The notes under the pieces are model-generated. The model made no database searches. It was given only the letters and a program-made list of their open reading frames with translations, and had not been told where the DNA came from. Made by a program: the position numbers and the translations under genes. Shown here in pieces: positions 7,947 through 16,878 of a stretch of DNA of 64,000 nucleotides. Positions within the stretch are counted from its first letter, which is position 1; each line of letters starts with the position of its first letter. Origin of the DNA: an uncultured Draconibacterium sp. (GTDB lineage Bacteria; Bacteroidota; Bacteroidia; Bacteroidales; Prolixibacteraceae); contig CANLMQ010000014.1 of NCBI GenBank assembly GCA_947492175.1, forward strand, positions 82,572 to 146,571, written 5' to 3'.

Positions 7947-9980
7947 TTAACGAATTTCAGAACCCGGTTTAACTGTCTTATCCGGCGAAACAATCGATAA
8001 AGTGCCATCTGCATTTTCAGCACACAGGATCATTCCCTGCGATTCGATACCACATAGTTTTCTTGGTGCAAGATTTACCAAAATTGAAACCTGTTTCCCA
8101 ATCAACTCTTCCGGGTTATAATATTCAGCAATACCAGAAACTACTGTGCGTTGGTCTATTCCTGTGTCGATTTTCAGTTTCAGCAACTTCTTGGTTTTTG
8201 CAACTTTTTCGCATTCGATTACTGTTCCGGCGCGTACATCCATTTTCATAAAATCGTCGAACTCGATGTTGTCTTTTGCCGGGGTCGCAGTTGCTTCCGC
8301 CATTTCGTTTGCTTTTTTTGTGTCAGCAAGTTTTTGCAATTGTACTTCAATTACCTTGTCTTCAATTTTTTCGAAAAGCAATTCAGGCTTGTTCACTTTA
8401 TGTCCAGCTTTAAGCATTTCTGTGTCTCCCAGTTTATCCCAATCCAATTTTTCAAGATTCAGGAAGCCTCGTAATTTCTCCATACTGAACGGAAGGAAAG
8501 GCTCAAGGCAAATGGTAAGGTTAGCGGTAATCTGCAAACAGATGTTCATGATTGTTTTTACACGTTCTGCATCTGTTTTAACTACCTTCCAAGGTTCTTC
8601 GTCGGCCAGGTATTTATTACCCAAACGTGCCAGGTCCATGGCATTTTTCAACGACTCGCGAATACGGAAGTTGTCGATGCTTTTTTCAACTTCGGCTTTA
8701 ATTGTTGAAATGGATGAGAGCACTTCTTTGTCGTAGTCGGTTAATTCTCCACGCTCAGGAACAACTCCTTCGTAATATTTTTGAGTAAGAACCAGCGCGC
8801 GGTTTACAAAGTTTCCGAGTACGGCAACCAACTCACTGTTATTTCTCGATTGGAAATCTTTCCAGGTAAAATCGTTGTCTTTGGTTTCAGGCGCGTTGGC
8901 TGTAAGTACATATTTCAACACGTCTTCTTTGCCCGGAAATTCTTCCAGGTATTCGTGTAACCAAACTGCCCAGTTTCGTGATGTTGAAATTTTATCGTTT
9001 TCAAGATTCAGGAACTCGTTGGCGGGAACATTTTCCGGCAGATTAAAAGTTCCTTCGGCCTTTAACATACTAGGGAAAATAATACAGTGGAAAACAATGT
9101 TGTCTTTCCCGATGAAATGTAGCATTCTTGTTTCGGGATCCTTCCAGTAAGTTTCCCAGTCCTCTGTCAATTCTTTTGTAGCAGAAATATATCCAATCGG
9201 AGCATCAAACCAAACATACAATACTTTTCCATCCACACCTTCAACGGGCACGGGTACTCCCCAATCAAGGTCGCGTGTTACTGCACGTGGCATTAAGCCA
9301 CTATCGATCCATGATTTACACTGCCCGTAAACATTCGTTTTCCACTCTTTGTGTCCTTCCAGAATCCACTCTTTAAGCCAGGGTTCGTACTGGTCGAGTG
9401 GTAGGTACCAGTGTTTGGTTTCTCTTAATACCGGCTGGTTTCCGCTTATTGTAGATGTAGGATTAATAAGTTCGGTTGGGCTAAGCGACGTTCCGCAGCT
9501 TTCGCATTGGTCGCCATATGCTTTTTCGAAACCACATTTTGGGCAAGTACCAATAATATAACGGTCGGCTAAAAACTGGTTGTTAGCCTCGTCATAATAT
9601 TGTTCCGAAGTTTTTTCAATAAACTTACCTTCGTCGTATAGTTTTTTAAAGAATTCGGCCGCTGTTTCATGGTGAACTTTAGAACTGGTTCGCGAGTAAA
9701 CGTCAAACGAAATTCCAAATTTCTCGAACGATTTCTTAATAATTCCGTGAAATTTGTCGACCACATCTTGCGGGGTAACTCCTTCGTTTTTTGCTTTCAG
9801 AGTAATTGGTACTCCATGTTCATCCGATCCGCCAATCATAATTACATCTTCGTTTTTCAGACGAAGATAGCGTGCATAAATATCGGCCGGAACATATACT
9901 CCGGCAAGGTGACCAATGTGAATCGGACCATTGGCATAAGGAAGGGCGGTGGTTATTAGTGTACGTTTGAACTTACTCAT
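7947..9980 (-). CDS. metG: methionyl-tRNA synthetase
   Basis: Charges tRNA-Met in the cytoplasm. The 677-residue class I synthetase has the HIGH signature as HIGHL near residue 22 after the family stretch ALPYANGP. A zinc knuckle follows (CPKC...CESC, about residues 145-162), then the KMSKS loop as KISTSRN near residue 332 and a C-terminal tRNA-binding OB domain (about 575-677, starting MKMDVRAGTVIECEKV). The length matches the long MetG form with its own OB domain. The start MSKFKRTLIT lies just before the Rossmann fold, and a Bacteroidetes -7 box sits about 45 bp upstream. Confidence 0.97.
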   Translation of the reverse strand: MSKFKRTLITTALPYANGPIHIGHLAGVYVPADIYARYLRLKNEDVIMIGGSDEHGVPITLKAKNEGVTPQDVVDKFHGIIKKSFEKFGISFDVYSRTSSKVHHETAAEFFKKLYDEGKFIEKTSEQYYDEANNQFLADRYIIGTCPKCGFEKAYGDQCESCGTSLSPTELINPTSTISGNQPVLRETKHWYLPLDQYEPWLKEWILEGHKEWKTNVYGQCKSWIDSGLMPRAVTRDLDWGVPVPVEGVDGKVLYVWFDAPIGYISATKELTEDWETYWKDPETRMLHFIGKDNIVFHCIIFPSMLKAEGTFNLPENVPANEFLNLENDKISTSRNWAVWLHEYLEEFPGKEDVLKYVLTANAPETKDNDFTWKDFQSRNNSELVAVLGNFVNRALVLTQKYYEGVVPERGELTDYDKEVLSSISTIKAEVEKSIDNFRIRESLKNAMDLARLGNKYLADEEPWKVVKTDAERVKTIMNICLQITANLTICLEPFLPFSMEKLRGFLNLEKLDWDKLGDTEMLKAGHKVNKPELLFEKIEDKVIEVQLQKLADTKKANEMAEATATPAKDNIEFDDFMKMDVRAGTVIECEKVAKTKKLLKLKIDTGIDQRTVVSGIAEYYNPEELIGKQVSILVNLAPRKLCGIESQGMILCAENADGTLSIVSPDKTVKPGSEIR

Positions 9981-10021
9981 TTTGTATTATTTGTCTGTTC
10001 TTGAAATTCAATTTTAGGGGT

Positions 10022-10030
10022 GCAAAGATA
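10022..10030 (-). promoter_or_regulatory. -7 box TATCTTTGC upstream of metG
   Basis: On the minus strand the bases read TATCTTTGC, an exact match to the TAnnTTTG consensus of Bacteroidetes housekeeping promoters, 42 bp upstream of the metG ATG. A TTTG lies 15 bp further upstream, closer than the usual spacing. Confidence 0.6.
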
Positions 10031-10083
10031 AATAAAAAGAAGCAGCAAACGACAAGCATTAAAAATCAAATAAGTTCAGCTTT

Positions 10084-11700
10084 TCAAAAAATGGACGATG
10101 CTTCGTTGAGTTGTTTTTGAATTGGTTGATTTTTTTCAGCAATCGGTTCGTAAAAGAAGAATTCTTCGGTTGCATTTAAAATGATCTCACCATCGTAGCC
10201 ATCGTCGGCCCACCCAAATGCTTCGGGGCCATCCCATCCGCTGCTTCCTCTACTTCCATCCGGATTGCCTGAACCGCCTGAACCGCCGCTACCTCCATCT
10301 CCAGCGTTACCATGTGAGCCGCCACTGCCTCCGGTGCTAAATGCAGCTATCCGGTTTTCGTAATATCTGGCATCATCGGTGAAATACAAATAAATGTTGC
10401 CGCCCCAGCCTCCGGGACCTCCCAGTCCTCCTGCTCCGCCATCACCTCCATTTCCTCCGTTTCCACCTCGTCCCTGATGTTTTATGGTTTCGTGGTAGGT
10501 TTCTGTTACATTGCGATAAACGGTTATTTGTTCGGTAACTTTCTCTTCGTATTCCTCTTCTTCTCCGGTTCCTGTTGTTCGTCGTTTTTTTACAGTTTTG
10601 GTAACCGTTTCAGTAAAAGGCTTTTTAACGATTCTTGTTTTTGTTATGGTTTCGTACCAAATATGGCCGTCCTCACCGCGACCACCATTGCCACCATCGC
10701 CGCCATTTCCGCCTCTGCCACCACTACCACCCCGGGAGTTCACTGTAAGTTTTCCTCCTTCCGGATTTATAAGATAGTAATACTCTTTACCGGTTTTGAA
10801 ATTTTCGGCGTAAACATACAGTAAATTACAGTTGAGTGTGGAATCGAAGTACTTATCTGTCCATACTCCAATATCAGGTCCATCGTAACCGGGGAATCCG
10901 TTACCGCCATTACCTCCGTCGCCTCCGTTTCTTCCATTAAAACCTGAAAAACCATCTGAACCACTGAAGCCCGAACTGCCTGAAGCACCACATAAACTAA
11001 GATTGTAATTGTGTTTATAATCCAGAAGTACAGAATAGTTATGGTTCAGGGCAGGATTTCTTTTTGAGCGAAGCCAAATATCAACCCGGTGGTTAATAAT
11101 ATTCCTGAAATCGGAATCAATTGTAAAACGGTTTCCGTGTTGATTGATTCCACTGGTGTGAAGGTCGAAATTGAAAGTTGTGATAGCAGAATGCAAGTTT
11201 TTGTAAACTCGGGTGGTACCATTGTCGAACCGGGCAATAATTTTTCCCCTGAATGAGCACCCAGGTGCTTTATGGAATTCTGTTGTTGGCAAAAAGCTTA
11301 TTTCCGTCTCATAATTTAATGGAACCAGCACAGTTTGGGCGAGCTCTTCCTGTTTTTTGGGCCAAACCTTTATGCTGATGTATTTTCCTTTGGAAGGATA
11401 GAGTTTAGGATTTACCGAGATTTTACCATTTTTATATTCTCCTCCGGTTACTTCTATTTGGTAGCGCCACCAGAATGCAGTTCCGCCTTCCAAGCCTATT
11501 GTTTTGCGTACTTTCCCATTACTATGATATGAAATCACTCCGAATTTGAACGATTCGCCGGGCAAAACCAGCTGCTTGTTGTCGATAACAATTTTAATAG
11601 AATCAGTTTTCTTTTTAAAAATACCTGCATTTAACTCTACAGGAGTTGCAAGAAGAAAGGTTAAGGTAACCAGAATAATAATATGGTAGAAAGTTTTCAT
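10084..11700 (-). CDS. secreted collagen-like glycine-rich protein
   Basis: A 538-residue exported protein (signal peptide about residues 1-25). An N-terminal beta-rich part of about 230 residues precedes four glycine-rich blocks. The first has about 13 uninterrupted Gly-X-X triplets (GASGSSGFSGSDGFSG and onward). The later ones are mostly GGX triplets (GGNGGDGGNGGRG). Between blocks 2 and 3 is a Thr/Lys/Glu-rich stretch with a short Glu run (GEEEEYEEKVTEQ). The ending lacks a T9SS sorting domain that I can recognise. Role unknown; probably a surface or matrix structural protein. Convergent neighbours give no functional hint. Confidence 0.75.
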   Translation of the reverse strand: MKTFYHIIILVTLTFLLATPVELNAGIFKKKTDSIKIVIDNKQLVLPGESFKFGVISYHSNGKVRKTIGLEGGTAFWWRYQIEVTGGEYKNGKISVNPKLYPSKGKYISIKVWPKKQEELAQTVLVPLNYETEISFLPTTEFHKAPGCSFRGKIIARFDNGTTRVYKNLHSAITTFNFDLHTSGINQHGNRFTIDSDFRNIINHRVDIWLRSKRNPALNHNYSVLLDYKHNYNLSLCGASGSSGFSGSDGFSGFNGRNGGDGGNGGNGFPGYDGPDIGVWTDKYFDSTLNCNLLYVYAENFKTGKEYYYLINPEGGKLTVNSRGGSGGRGGNGGDGGNGGRGEDGHIWYETITKTRIVKKPFTETVTKTVKKRRTTGTGEEEEYEEKVTEQITVYRNVTETYHETIKHQGRGGNGGNGGDGGAGGLGGPGGWGGNIYLYFTDDARYYENRIAAFSTGGSGGSHGNAGDGGSGGSGGSGNPDGSRGSSGWDGPEAFGWADDGYDGEIILNATEEFFFYEPIAEKNQPIQKQLNEASSIF

Positions 11701-11777
11701 GGCTATTGTTTTTGTCGCTTTTATTATGTGAAATTCAAAAAGCGTACCGTTCTGCCAGTTATTTTGAATGAATGCTG

Positions 11778-11786
11778 TATTTTTGC
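11778..11786 (+). promoter_or_regulatory. -7 box TATTTTTGC upstream of HAD gene
   Basis: TATTTTTGC matches TAnnTTTG and ends 12 bp before the chosen ATG at 11799, so the 5' leader would be very short. It also argues against the in-frame upstream start at 11772, which would lie within the promoter. Confidence 0.5.
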
Positions 11787-11798
11787 AACCTAAAAGCT

Positions 11799-12452
11799 AT
11801 GTCACAATTCAGTCACATTATTTTTGATCTTGACGGAACCCTGACCGATAACACGCAGGGCATAAAAAATTCGTTAAAATATGCATTGGATAAAATGCAG
11901 GTTGATGGGTATGCAGAAGACATTCTGGATAAATTTATTGGCCCTCCTTTACAATGGGGCTTTAGTAATTTGTTCGGATTGAACGAAAAAAATACGAAAC
12001 TGGCGGTGGAATATTTCCGTGAATATTACGGAGAAAACGGATGGGCCGAGAACATCCCTTATGCCGGGATACTTGATGTAATGGCAGAGTTGGATTCATT
12101 GGGCAAAAAGATGTATGTTGCAACTGCCAAATTCGAAAAGTTTGCCCACAAAATTATTGAACATTTCGAAATGGATCGGTATATTGTTCAGGTGAAGGGA
12201 GCCGATTATAGCGGAAATAAGGCTGCAAAAACAGGCATTATTTCTTCAGTTCTGGAGACCAATCAACTTATCCCGTCTGAGAAAATTGTAATGGTAGGCG
12301 ACACGGTTTTCGATATTCAGGGCGGAAAAGAAAATGGTCTGTCAACAATTGCCGTAGGATATGGTTTTGGGAAAGAGGACGAGCTGCGGAATGCCGACCC
12401 CGGTTATTATGCAGATGATGTGGAAGAGCTCTACGAAATTCTGGTACAATAA
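11799..12452 (+). CDS. HAD-superfamily phosphatase, phosphoglycolate phosphatase-like
   Basis: A 217-residue cytosolic HAD hydrolase. Motif I is FDLDGTLTD with the nucleophile Asp10 and general acid Asp12. A helical cap follows, and motif IV is GDTVFDIQGG. It resembles the Gph/PGP-like HAD-IA group, which dephosphorylate phosphoglycolate or other small sugar phosphates; the substrate cannot be told from sequence alone. I start at MSQFSHIIF because the nine upstream residues overlap the promoter box. It stands alone, 120 bp before the next gene. Confidence 0.85.
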   Translation: MSQFSHIIFDLDGTLTDNTQGIKNSLKYALDKMQVDGYAEDILDKFIGPPLQWGFSNLFGLNEKNTKLAVEYFREYYGENGWAENIPYAGILDVMAELDSLGKKMYVATAKFEKFAHKIIEHFEMDRYIVQVKGADYSGNKAAKTGIISSVLETNQLIPSEKIVMVGDTVFDIQGGKENGLSTIAVGYGFGKEDELRNADPGYYADDVEELYEILVQ

Positions 12453-12573
12453 AGATTTAAGCATAAACAAGATTAATATGTTGAAACGAGCTTAATAAAG
12501 AGCCTTTCTGATAGACTAGAACATGATTGTGCGAGTTACATGAGTTTCCTTAAAAATAAACAATTATAAACGA

Positions 12574-13788
12574 ATGAAGTATATTTTACTTTTTACAACA
12601 ATAGTAACTGTATTTACTGCCTGTCAAAACAAATCGCCTGAAAACTCAAAAGAAATTCAGTCGTTAAAACATGCGTTGCTGGAAGATACTGAATCGATTG
12701 CTGATTTAACAAGACAGATTACAAAAGACGAAAGTGTTTTGGCTATGCAGTTGATAAATGAGTATTTAACAGCTCAGGAAAGAAAGCAGTATCAATCGCA
12801 GTGGCAAAACGAAACGTTAGAACTAGGTAAATATCAACTAAAATTTAAGTATAAAAAGTTTGGGGAGAAACCGCCAGAAGGATGGAGTCTGTACATTTCG
12901 ATGCATGGAGGAGGAAGTGCTCCGGCAGAAGTAAACGACCAACAATGGGAAAATCAGAAGAAATTGTACGAGCCTGCGGAGGGAATTTACATGGCGCCCC
13001 GCGCACCTACTAATACCTGGAATTTATGGCATCAGGCCCACGTTGATACGTTTTTTGCCCGTTTTATCGAACTTGCCATTGCTTTCGAAGATATAAATAC
13101 CAATCGGGTATACTTAACCGGATATTCGGCCGGTGGTGACGGAACCTACCAGTTGGCACCGCGAATGGCGGATGAACTGGCAGCTGCCGCTATGATGGCC
13201 GGTCACCCGAACGATGCATCGCCCCTGGGACTGCGAAATTTACCTTTTGCAATTCATATGGGAGCAGAAGATGCAGCCTACAAGCGAAATGAAATTGCTG
13301 CGGAGTGGGGTAAGAAACTGGATGATTTGCAAGAAAATGATCCCGACGGTTACATTCACGATGTTCAGATTCATGAAGGAATGGGACATTGGATGGAGAA
13401 AAAAGATACGGTTGCAATTAAGTGGATGGCACAATTTAACCGAGTAGCTTATCCCGATAAAGTGGTTTGGAAACAAAGCGGAGTTACCCGCAATCGTTTT
13501 TATTGGCTGGCAGTTCCCGAAGGAAAAGCAGTAAAGGATGCCGAAGTTGTAGCAACCCGTAGCGGACAAACAATTGAGATCGTAAAGGCTGATTTGGTGT
13601 CTGAACTAATTATTCGGTTGAATGATGCAATGCTGGATCTGGACAAAAAAGTTAATGTAGTTGTAAACGGGACAAGTGTTTTTAACGGTGTTCCAAAACG
13701 AAGTGTTTCAACTATTTGGAAATCTTTAAACGAGCGTAACGACTTGCAACAGGTTTTTTGTGCCGAAATAAAGGTATCTTTGGAATAA
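12574..13788 (+). CDS. alpha/beta-hydrolase (esterase/peptidase-like) lipoprotein
   Basis: A 404-residue envelope protein with a lipoprotein signal (MKYILLF...FTAC, then QNK). After a helical spacer to about residue 85, an alpha/beta-hydrolase domain begins. It has an oxyanion-type SMHGGGSAP loop, the nucleophile elbow GYSAGGD (Ser185) and a late GMGHWM that could hold the catalytic His. It resembles the PHB-depolymerase/esterase LpqC-like group. The roughly 110 residues after the hydrolase core are beta-rich. It ends 9 bp before the LD-carboxypeptidase gene, so the two may be co-transcribed. The substrate is unknown. Confidence 0.75.
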   Translation: MKYILLFTTIVTVFTACQNKSPENSKEIQSLKHALLEDTESIADLTRQITKDESVLAMQLINEYLTAQERKQYQSQWQNETLELGKYQLKFKYKKFGEKPPEGWSLYISMHGGGSAPAEVNDQQWENQKKLYEPAEGIYMAPRAPTNTWNLWHQAHVDTFFARFIELAIAFEDINTNRVYLTGYSAGGDGTYQLAPRMADELAAAAMMAGHPNDASPLGLRNLPFAIHMGAEDAAYKRNEIAAEWGKKLDDLQENDPDGYIHDVQIHEGMGHWMEKKDTVAIKWMAQFNRVAYPDKVVWKQSGVTRNRFYWLAVPEGKAVKDAEVVATRSGQTIEIVKADLVSELIIRLNDAMLDLDKKVNVVVNGTSVFNGVPKRSVSTIWKSLNERNDLQQVFCAEIKVSLE

Positions 13789-13797
13789 ATAGAGACT

Positions 13798-14703
13798 ATG
13801 ATTACACCGCCTCCCATAAAACCCAATTCAAAAATTTGTATTGTTTCGCCGGCAGGGAAAATCGAAAAGAAACATGTAATGCCGGCAGTTGACTGGTTCG
13901 AAAAACAAGGTTACAAAGTTGAATTGGGAGAGCATGTTTTTGCACAACACTTTCAGTTTGCCGGAACCGATGAACAGCGCCTCAACGATTTGCAAACAGC
14001 TCTCGACGACCCTGATTGTGATGCTATTATTTGTTCGCGTGGCGGATATGGAACTGTCCGGATAATTAGTCGGCTGGATTTTACTGCATTTGTTAAAAAT
14101 CCAAAGTGGTTGGTTGGTTTCAGCGACATTACTATTTTACACTCGTGTTTAAATAATCTTGAATTTGCCACCATTCACGGGGTAATGCCAAGGTATTTTT
14201 TTGATAATGACGGAAACCCGCGAGAAGATCTTGTTTCGATGATGAAGTTGATATCGGGCGAGGGAATAAATTATTCGATAAATGCGACAGAATATAACAG
14301 AAATGGAAAGGTAAAAGCTGAATTGATTGGTGGTAATTTGTCGATTGTTACCAGTTTGCAGGGAACTGCGTACGACTTAAATACCGATGGAAAAATATTG
14401 TTCCTGGAAGATATTGATGAATTCCTTTATCATACCGACCGAATGATTCATCAACTAAAACTAAGTGGAAAACTGGATAAACTGGCCGGTTTAATTTTGG
14501 GTGATTTTACCGATATGAAAGACAACGAATCGCCTTTTGGAAAAACGGTTCACGAGATAATCATGGAAGCTGTGGCTGAATTTGATTACCCGGTGTGTTT
14601 TAATTTCCCGGGCGGGCACGACAAGAAAAACCTGGCACTTGCATTTGGCAAGGAATGGGAATTAAATGTTTCATCAGAAAAAACAATACTGAATTTTAAT
14701 TAA
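13798..14703 (+). CDS. LD-carboxypeptidase (peptidase S66, LdcA-like)
   Basis: A 301-residue enzyme of the S66 family that removes the terminal D-Ala from tetrapeptides during murein recycling. The N-terminal nucleophile motif is GFSDIT (Ser near residue 110), preceded by ICSRGGYG; the C-terminal FPGGHDKKNLAL holds the catalytic His near residue 274. No signal peptide, so cytosolic as in E. coli LdcA. It is followed 2 bp later by the YraN-family gene, and the two are probably translated from one message. Confidence 0.92.
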   Translation: MITPPPIKPNSKICIVSPAGKIEKKHVMPAVDWFEKQGYKVELGEHVFAQHFQFAGTDEQRLNDLQTALDDPDCDAIICSRGGYGTVRIISRLDFTAFVKNPKWLVGFSDITILHSCLNNLEFATIHGVMPRYFFDNDGNPREDLVSMMKLISGEGINYSINATEYNRNGKVKAELIGGNLSIVTSLQGTAYDLNTDGKILFLEDIDEFLYHTDRMIHQLKLSGKLDKLAGLILGDFTDMKDNESPFGKTVHEIIMEAVAEFDYPVCFNFPGGHDKKNLALAFGKEWELNVSSEKTILNFN

Positions 14704-14705
14704 AA

Positions 14706-15068
14706 ATGGTTTCGACCCGCGAATTAGGAGAGATTGCAGAAAGACTTGCGCAGCAGCATCTTGTAAAGCTGGGTTATATAATTAAAGCAACAAACTGGTA
14801 CCATGGCCATTTAGAACTTGACATTGTGGCGCAAGACGGCAATGAGCTTGTAATTGTTGAGGTGAAAGCGCGAACAGGACTCCGATACGAGCATCCTTCG
14901 GAAGCGGTTACAAATACAAAAATAAAACGTATTGTTGAAGCTGCCGATGCTTACATTATCGAACATGGTATTGAGCAGGATACACGTTTTGATGTAGTAA
15001 CGGTAATTTTTGTTGATAAGAAGTTTGAACTGGAACACTTTAAAGATGCTTTTTATCCAACTATGTGA
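14706..15068 (+). CDS. YraN-family endonuclease-like protein (UPF0102)
   Basis: A 120-residue protein of the UPF0102/YraN family, a small restriction-endonuclease-like fold of unsettled role, often linked to Holliday junctions or DNA repair. Visible family marks are GEIAERLAQQHL near the N terminus and a nuclease-like core, LELDIVAQD followed by VIVEVKAR (Asp, Glu-x-Lys). Length is typical. It directly follows the LD-carboxypeptidase gene. Confidence 0.9.
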   Translation: MVSTRELGEIAERLAQQHLVKLGYIIKATNWYHGHLELDIVAQDGNELVIVEVKARTGLRYEHPSEAVTNTKIKRIVEAADAYIIEHGIEQDTRFDVVTVIFVDKKFELEHFKDAFYPTM

Positions 15069-15098
15069 ATATAAAAATTGCACTCTAAGTAACTAATC

Positions 15099-15132
15099 GG
15101 TATCATATTCATTTTGATTTCGATATGATTCC
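15099..15132. other. inverted repeat upstream of MmcQ gene
   Basis: GGTATCATAT and ATATGATTCC form a 10-bp stem with one mismatch around a 14-base loop, about 30 bp before the next start codon. It may be an operator or a weak terminator of the yraN transcript. Confidence 0.35.
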
Positions 15133-15162
15133 CTTATTTTTATCAGGTCTAAAATTTTGGTA

Positions 15163-15510
15163 ATGAATGTTGAAGAAATTCGCGAGTATTGTTTAACCAA
15201 AAAAGGAGTAACCGAAAGTTTTCCTTTCGATGAAACAACTTTGGTATTTAAAGTGACAAAAATATTTTGTTTGCTTGGTCTGGATGATTCAAGGGTGAGT
15301 TTAAAAAATGATCCCGAGAAGAATATTGAGCTTCGGGCACATTATCCGGCAATTTATGGTGGATATCATTTGAATAAACAGCATTGGAATACCATTGAAC
15401 TTGACGGTACTGTTCCTGCCAGTTTAATGAAAGAAATGATTGATGAATCGTATGATTTGATTGTTAAAAGTCTGACGCGAAAACAAAAAGAGGAATTAAG
15501 AAATTTATAA
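15163..15510 (+). CDS. MmcQ/YjbR family protein
   Basis: A 115-residue cytosolic protein of the MmcQ/YjbR (CyaY-like fold) family, thought to bind DNA but not well characterised. Family features are the N-terminal EEIREYCLTKKGVTESFPF and the central AIYGGYHLNKQHWNTIEL. I start at the ATG at 15163 (MNVEEIREYC) rather than at the TTG two codons upstream. It ends 5 bp before the C1 peptidase gene, so an operon is likely. Confidence 0.88.
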   Translation: MNVEEIREYCLTKKGVTESFPFDETTLVFKVTKIFCLLGLDDSRVSLKNDPEKNIELRAHYPAIYGGYHLNKQHWNTIELDGTVPASLMKEMIDESYDLIVKSLTRKQKEELRNL

Positions 15511-15515
15511 ATATT

Positions 15516-16598
15516 ATGAAGTTATTTACACTACTGTTTTTATCTGTTTTTGTGCTTACATCTGTTGTTGTGGCACAGGAGGAGAAGGAAGAATTTACCC
15601 TTGTTAAAGAGTTAAAACATACACCGGTAATTAGTCAGGGGCGCACCGGAACTTGCTGGAGTTTTGCTACAACAAGCTTTTTAGAGTCGGAAATAATGCG
15701 CTTAGGTTTTCCTGAAACCAAACTCTCAGAAATGTATTTTGTGCATTATAATTATTTGAATAAAGCATTTCAATATTTGCTTTACCATGGCAACAATAAC
15801 TTTGGAGAAGGAAGTTTGTCGCACGATGTAATGAATATTTTACGTGATGAAGGAATGGCAACTCATGAATCTTTTCCGGGGATTCTGACTGGTGGAAAAT
15901 ATAATCATAGCGAGTTAGTTGCTCAGTTAAAAAAGGAAGCGATTGATCTAAACAAAAAGAAAAATGGCAAAATTGATGCTTCCGATTTAAAAAGCTATAA
16001 CCCGATTTTAAAAGAACACCTGGGCAAATTACCCAAAAAGGTGGAAATAGAAGATGGTAAACTTTCTCCATCTCAACTGCGCGATCAATTTAAACTAAAT
16101 GTTGATGATTATGTAGAGTTAAGTTCTTTTTCGCACCATCCGTTTTACAAACAATTTGTTTTGGAAGTGCCCGATAACTGGACCCACGCACTTTATTATA
16201 ATTTACCTCTTAACGAGCTGATGGAGGTAATGTATTACTCAATCAACAACGGTTATACTATTGCATGGGATGGCGATACAAGCGAAAAGTTGTTTAGTCA
16301 TAAAAACGGGAAAGCCGATGTTCCGAAAAAGCAACAGGATAAAGTTGATCAGAAATTGCGTCAGGCTACTTTTTACGACAGAACAACAACCGACGATCAT
16401 TTAATGCACCTGGTTGGATTGTCGAAAGACTCGGAAGGCAGAGATTGTTTTTATACAAAAAACTCGTGGGGACCGGATAGTAATAAATACGGAGGTTATC
16501 TGCACATGACCGATGATTATGTGCGTTTAAAAACGGTTGGTATTTTAGTTCATAAAAATGCGATTCCCCAAAAAATTAAAGCTAAACTCGGATTGTAA
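15516..16598 (+). CDS. exported C1-family cysteine peptidase (aminopeptidase C-like)
   Basis: A 360-residue papain-fold peptidase related to bleomycin hydrolase/aminopeptidase C. A signal peptide (about residues 1-20, ending VVVAQ) sends it to the periplasm. The catalytic Cys sits in GTCWSF near residue 47, the His in LMHLVGL near 298 and the Asn in KNSWG near 318. Unlike bleomycin hydrolase (about 450 residues) it is short. Its stop overlaps the start of the S4 protein gene (TAATG), indicating coupling. Confidence 0.88.
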   Translation: MKLFTLLFLSVFVLTSVVVAQEEKEEFTLVKELKHTPVISQGRTGTCWSFATTSFLESEIMRLGFPETKLSEMYFVHYNYLNKAFQYLLYHGNNNFGEGSLSHDVMNILRDEGMATHESFPGILTGGKYNHSELVAQLKKEAIDLNKKKNGKIDASDLKSYNPILKEHLGKLPKKVEIEDGKLSPSQLRDQFKLNVDDYVELSSFSHHPFYKQFVLEVPDNWTHALYYNLPLNELMEVMYYSINNGYTIAWDGDTSEKLFSHKNGKADVPKKQQDKVDQKLRQATFYDRTTTDDHLMHLVGLSKDSEGRDCFYTKNSWGPDSNKYGGYLHMTDDYVRLKTVGILVHKNAIPQKIKAKLGL

Positions 16599-16804
16599 TG
16601 CGCGAATTTAAACTTACCTCAGAATATGTTGAGCTGGTAAAACTTCTGAAGCTTTTACGGATTGCTCAAACCGGAGGCCATGCCAAAATTATTGTGGAAG
16701 ATGGCGAAGTTTTGCGAAACGGGCAGCCAGAGTTCCGAAAAAGAGCAAAACTGGTAAAAGGAGATGTACTTGAAGTAATGGGAGAACAAATTACAATTGT
16801 TTGA
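16598..16804 (+). CDS. S4-domain RNA-binding protein (YbcJ-like)
   Basis: A 68-residue protein made of one S4-like RNA-binding fold: ELVKLLKLLRIAQTGGHAKIIVEDGEVLRNG, then GDVLEV. Proteins of this size bind structured RNA, perhaps ribosomal; the exact target is unknown. The start overlaps the preceding peptidase stop by one base. It closes a plus-strand group that ends at a strong terminator. Confidence 0.85.
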   Translation: MREFKLTSEYVELVKLLKLLRIAQTGGHAKIIVEDGEVLRNGQPEFRKRAKLVKGDVLEVMGEQITIV

Positions 16805-16826
16805 AAAGAATAAATAAAACACAGAT

Positions 16827-16863
16827 AAAAAAAAGAGGCACTCATTGAGTGCCTCTTTTTTTT
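16827..16863. terminator. bidirectional intrinsic terminator
   Basis: GAGGCACTCA and TGAGTGCCTC form a near-perfect 10-bp stem with A and T runs on its two sides, placed between convergent genes. It can work for the S4 gene and, on the other strand, for the MscS gene. Confidence 0.85.
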
Positions 16864-16878
16864 ATCAGGTTCTGAATA

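Noticed and set aside
10477..10824. Plus-strand ORFs opposite the glycine-rich gene
   Set aside because: They mirror the Gly-codon bias of the real minus-strand gene.
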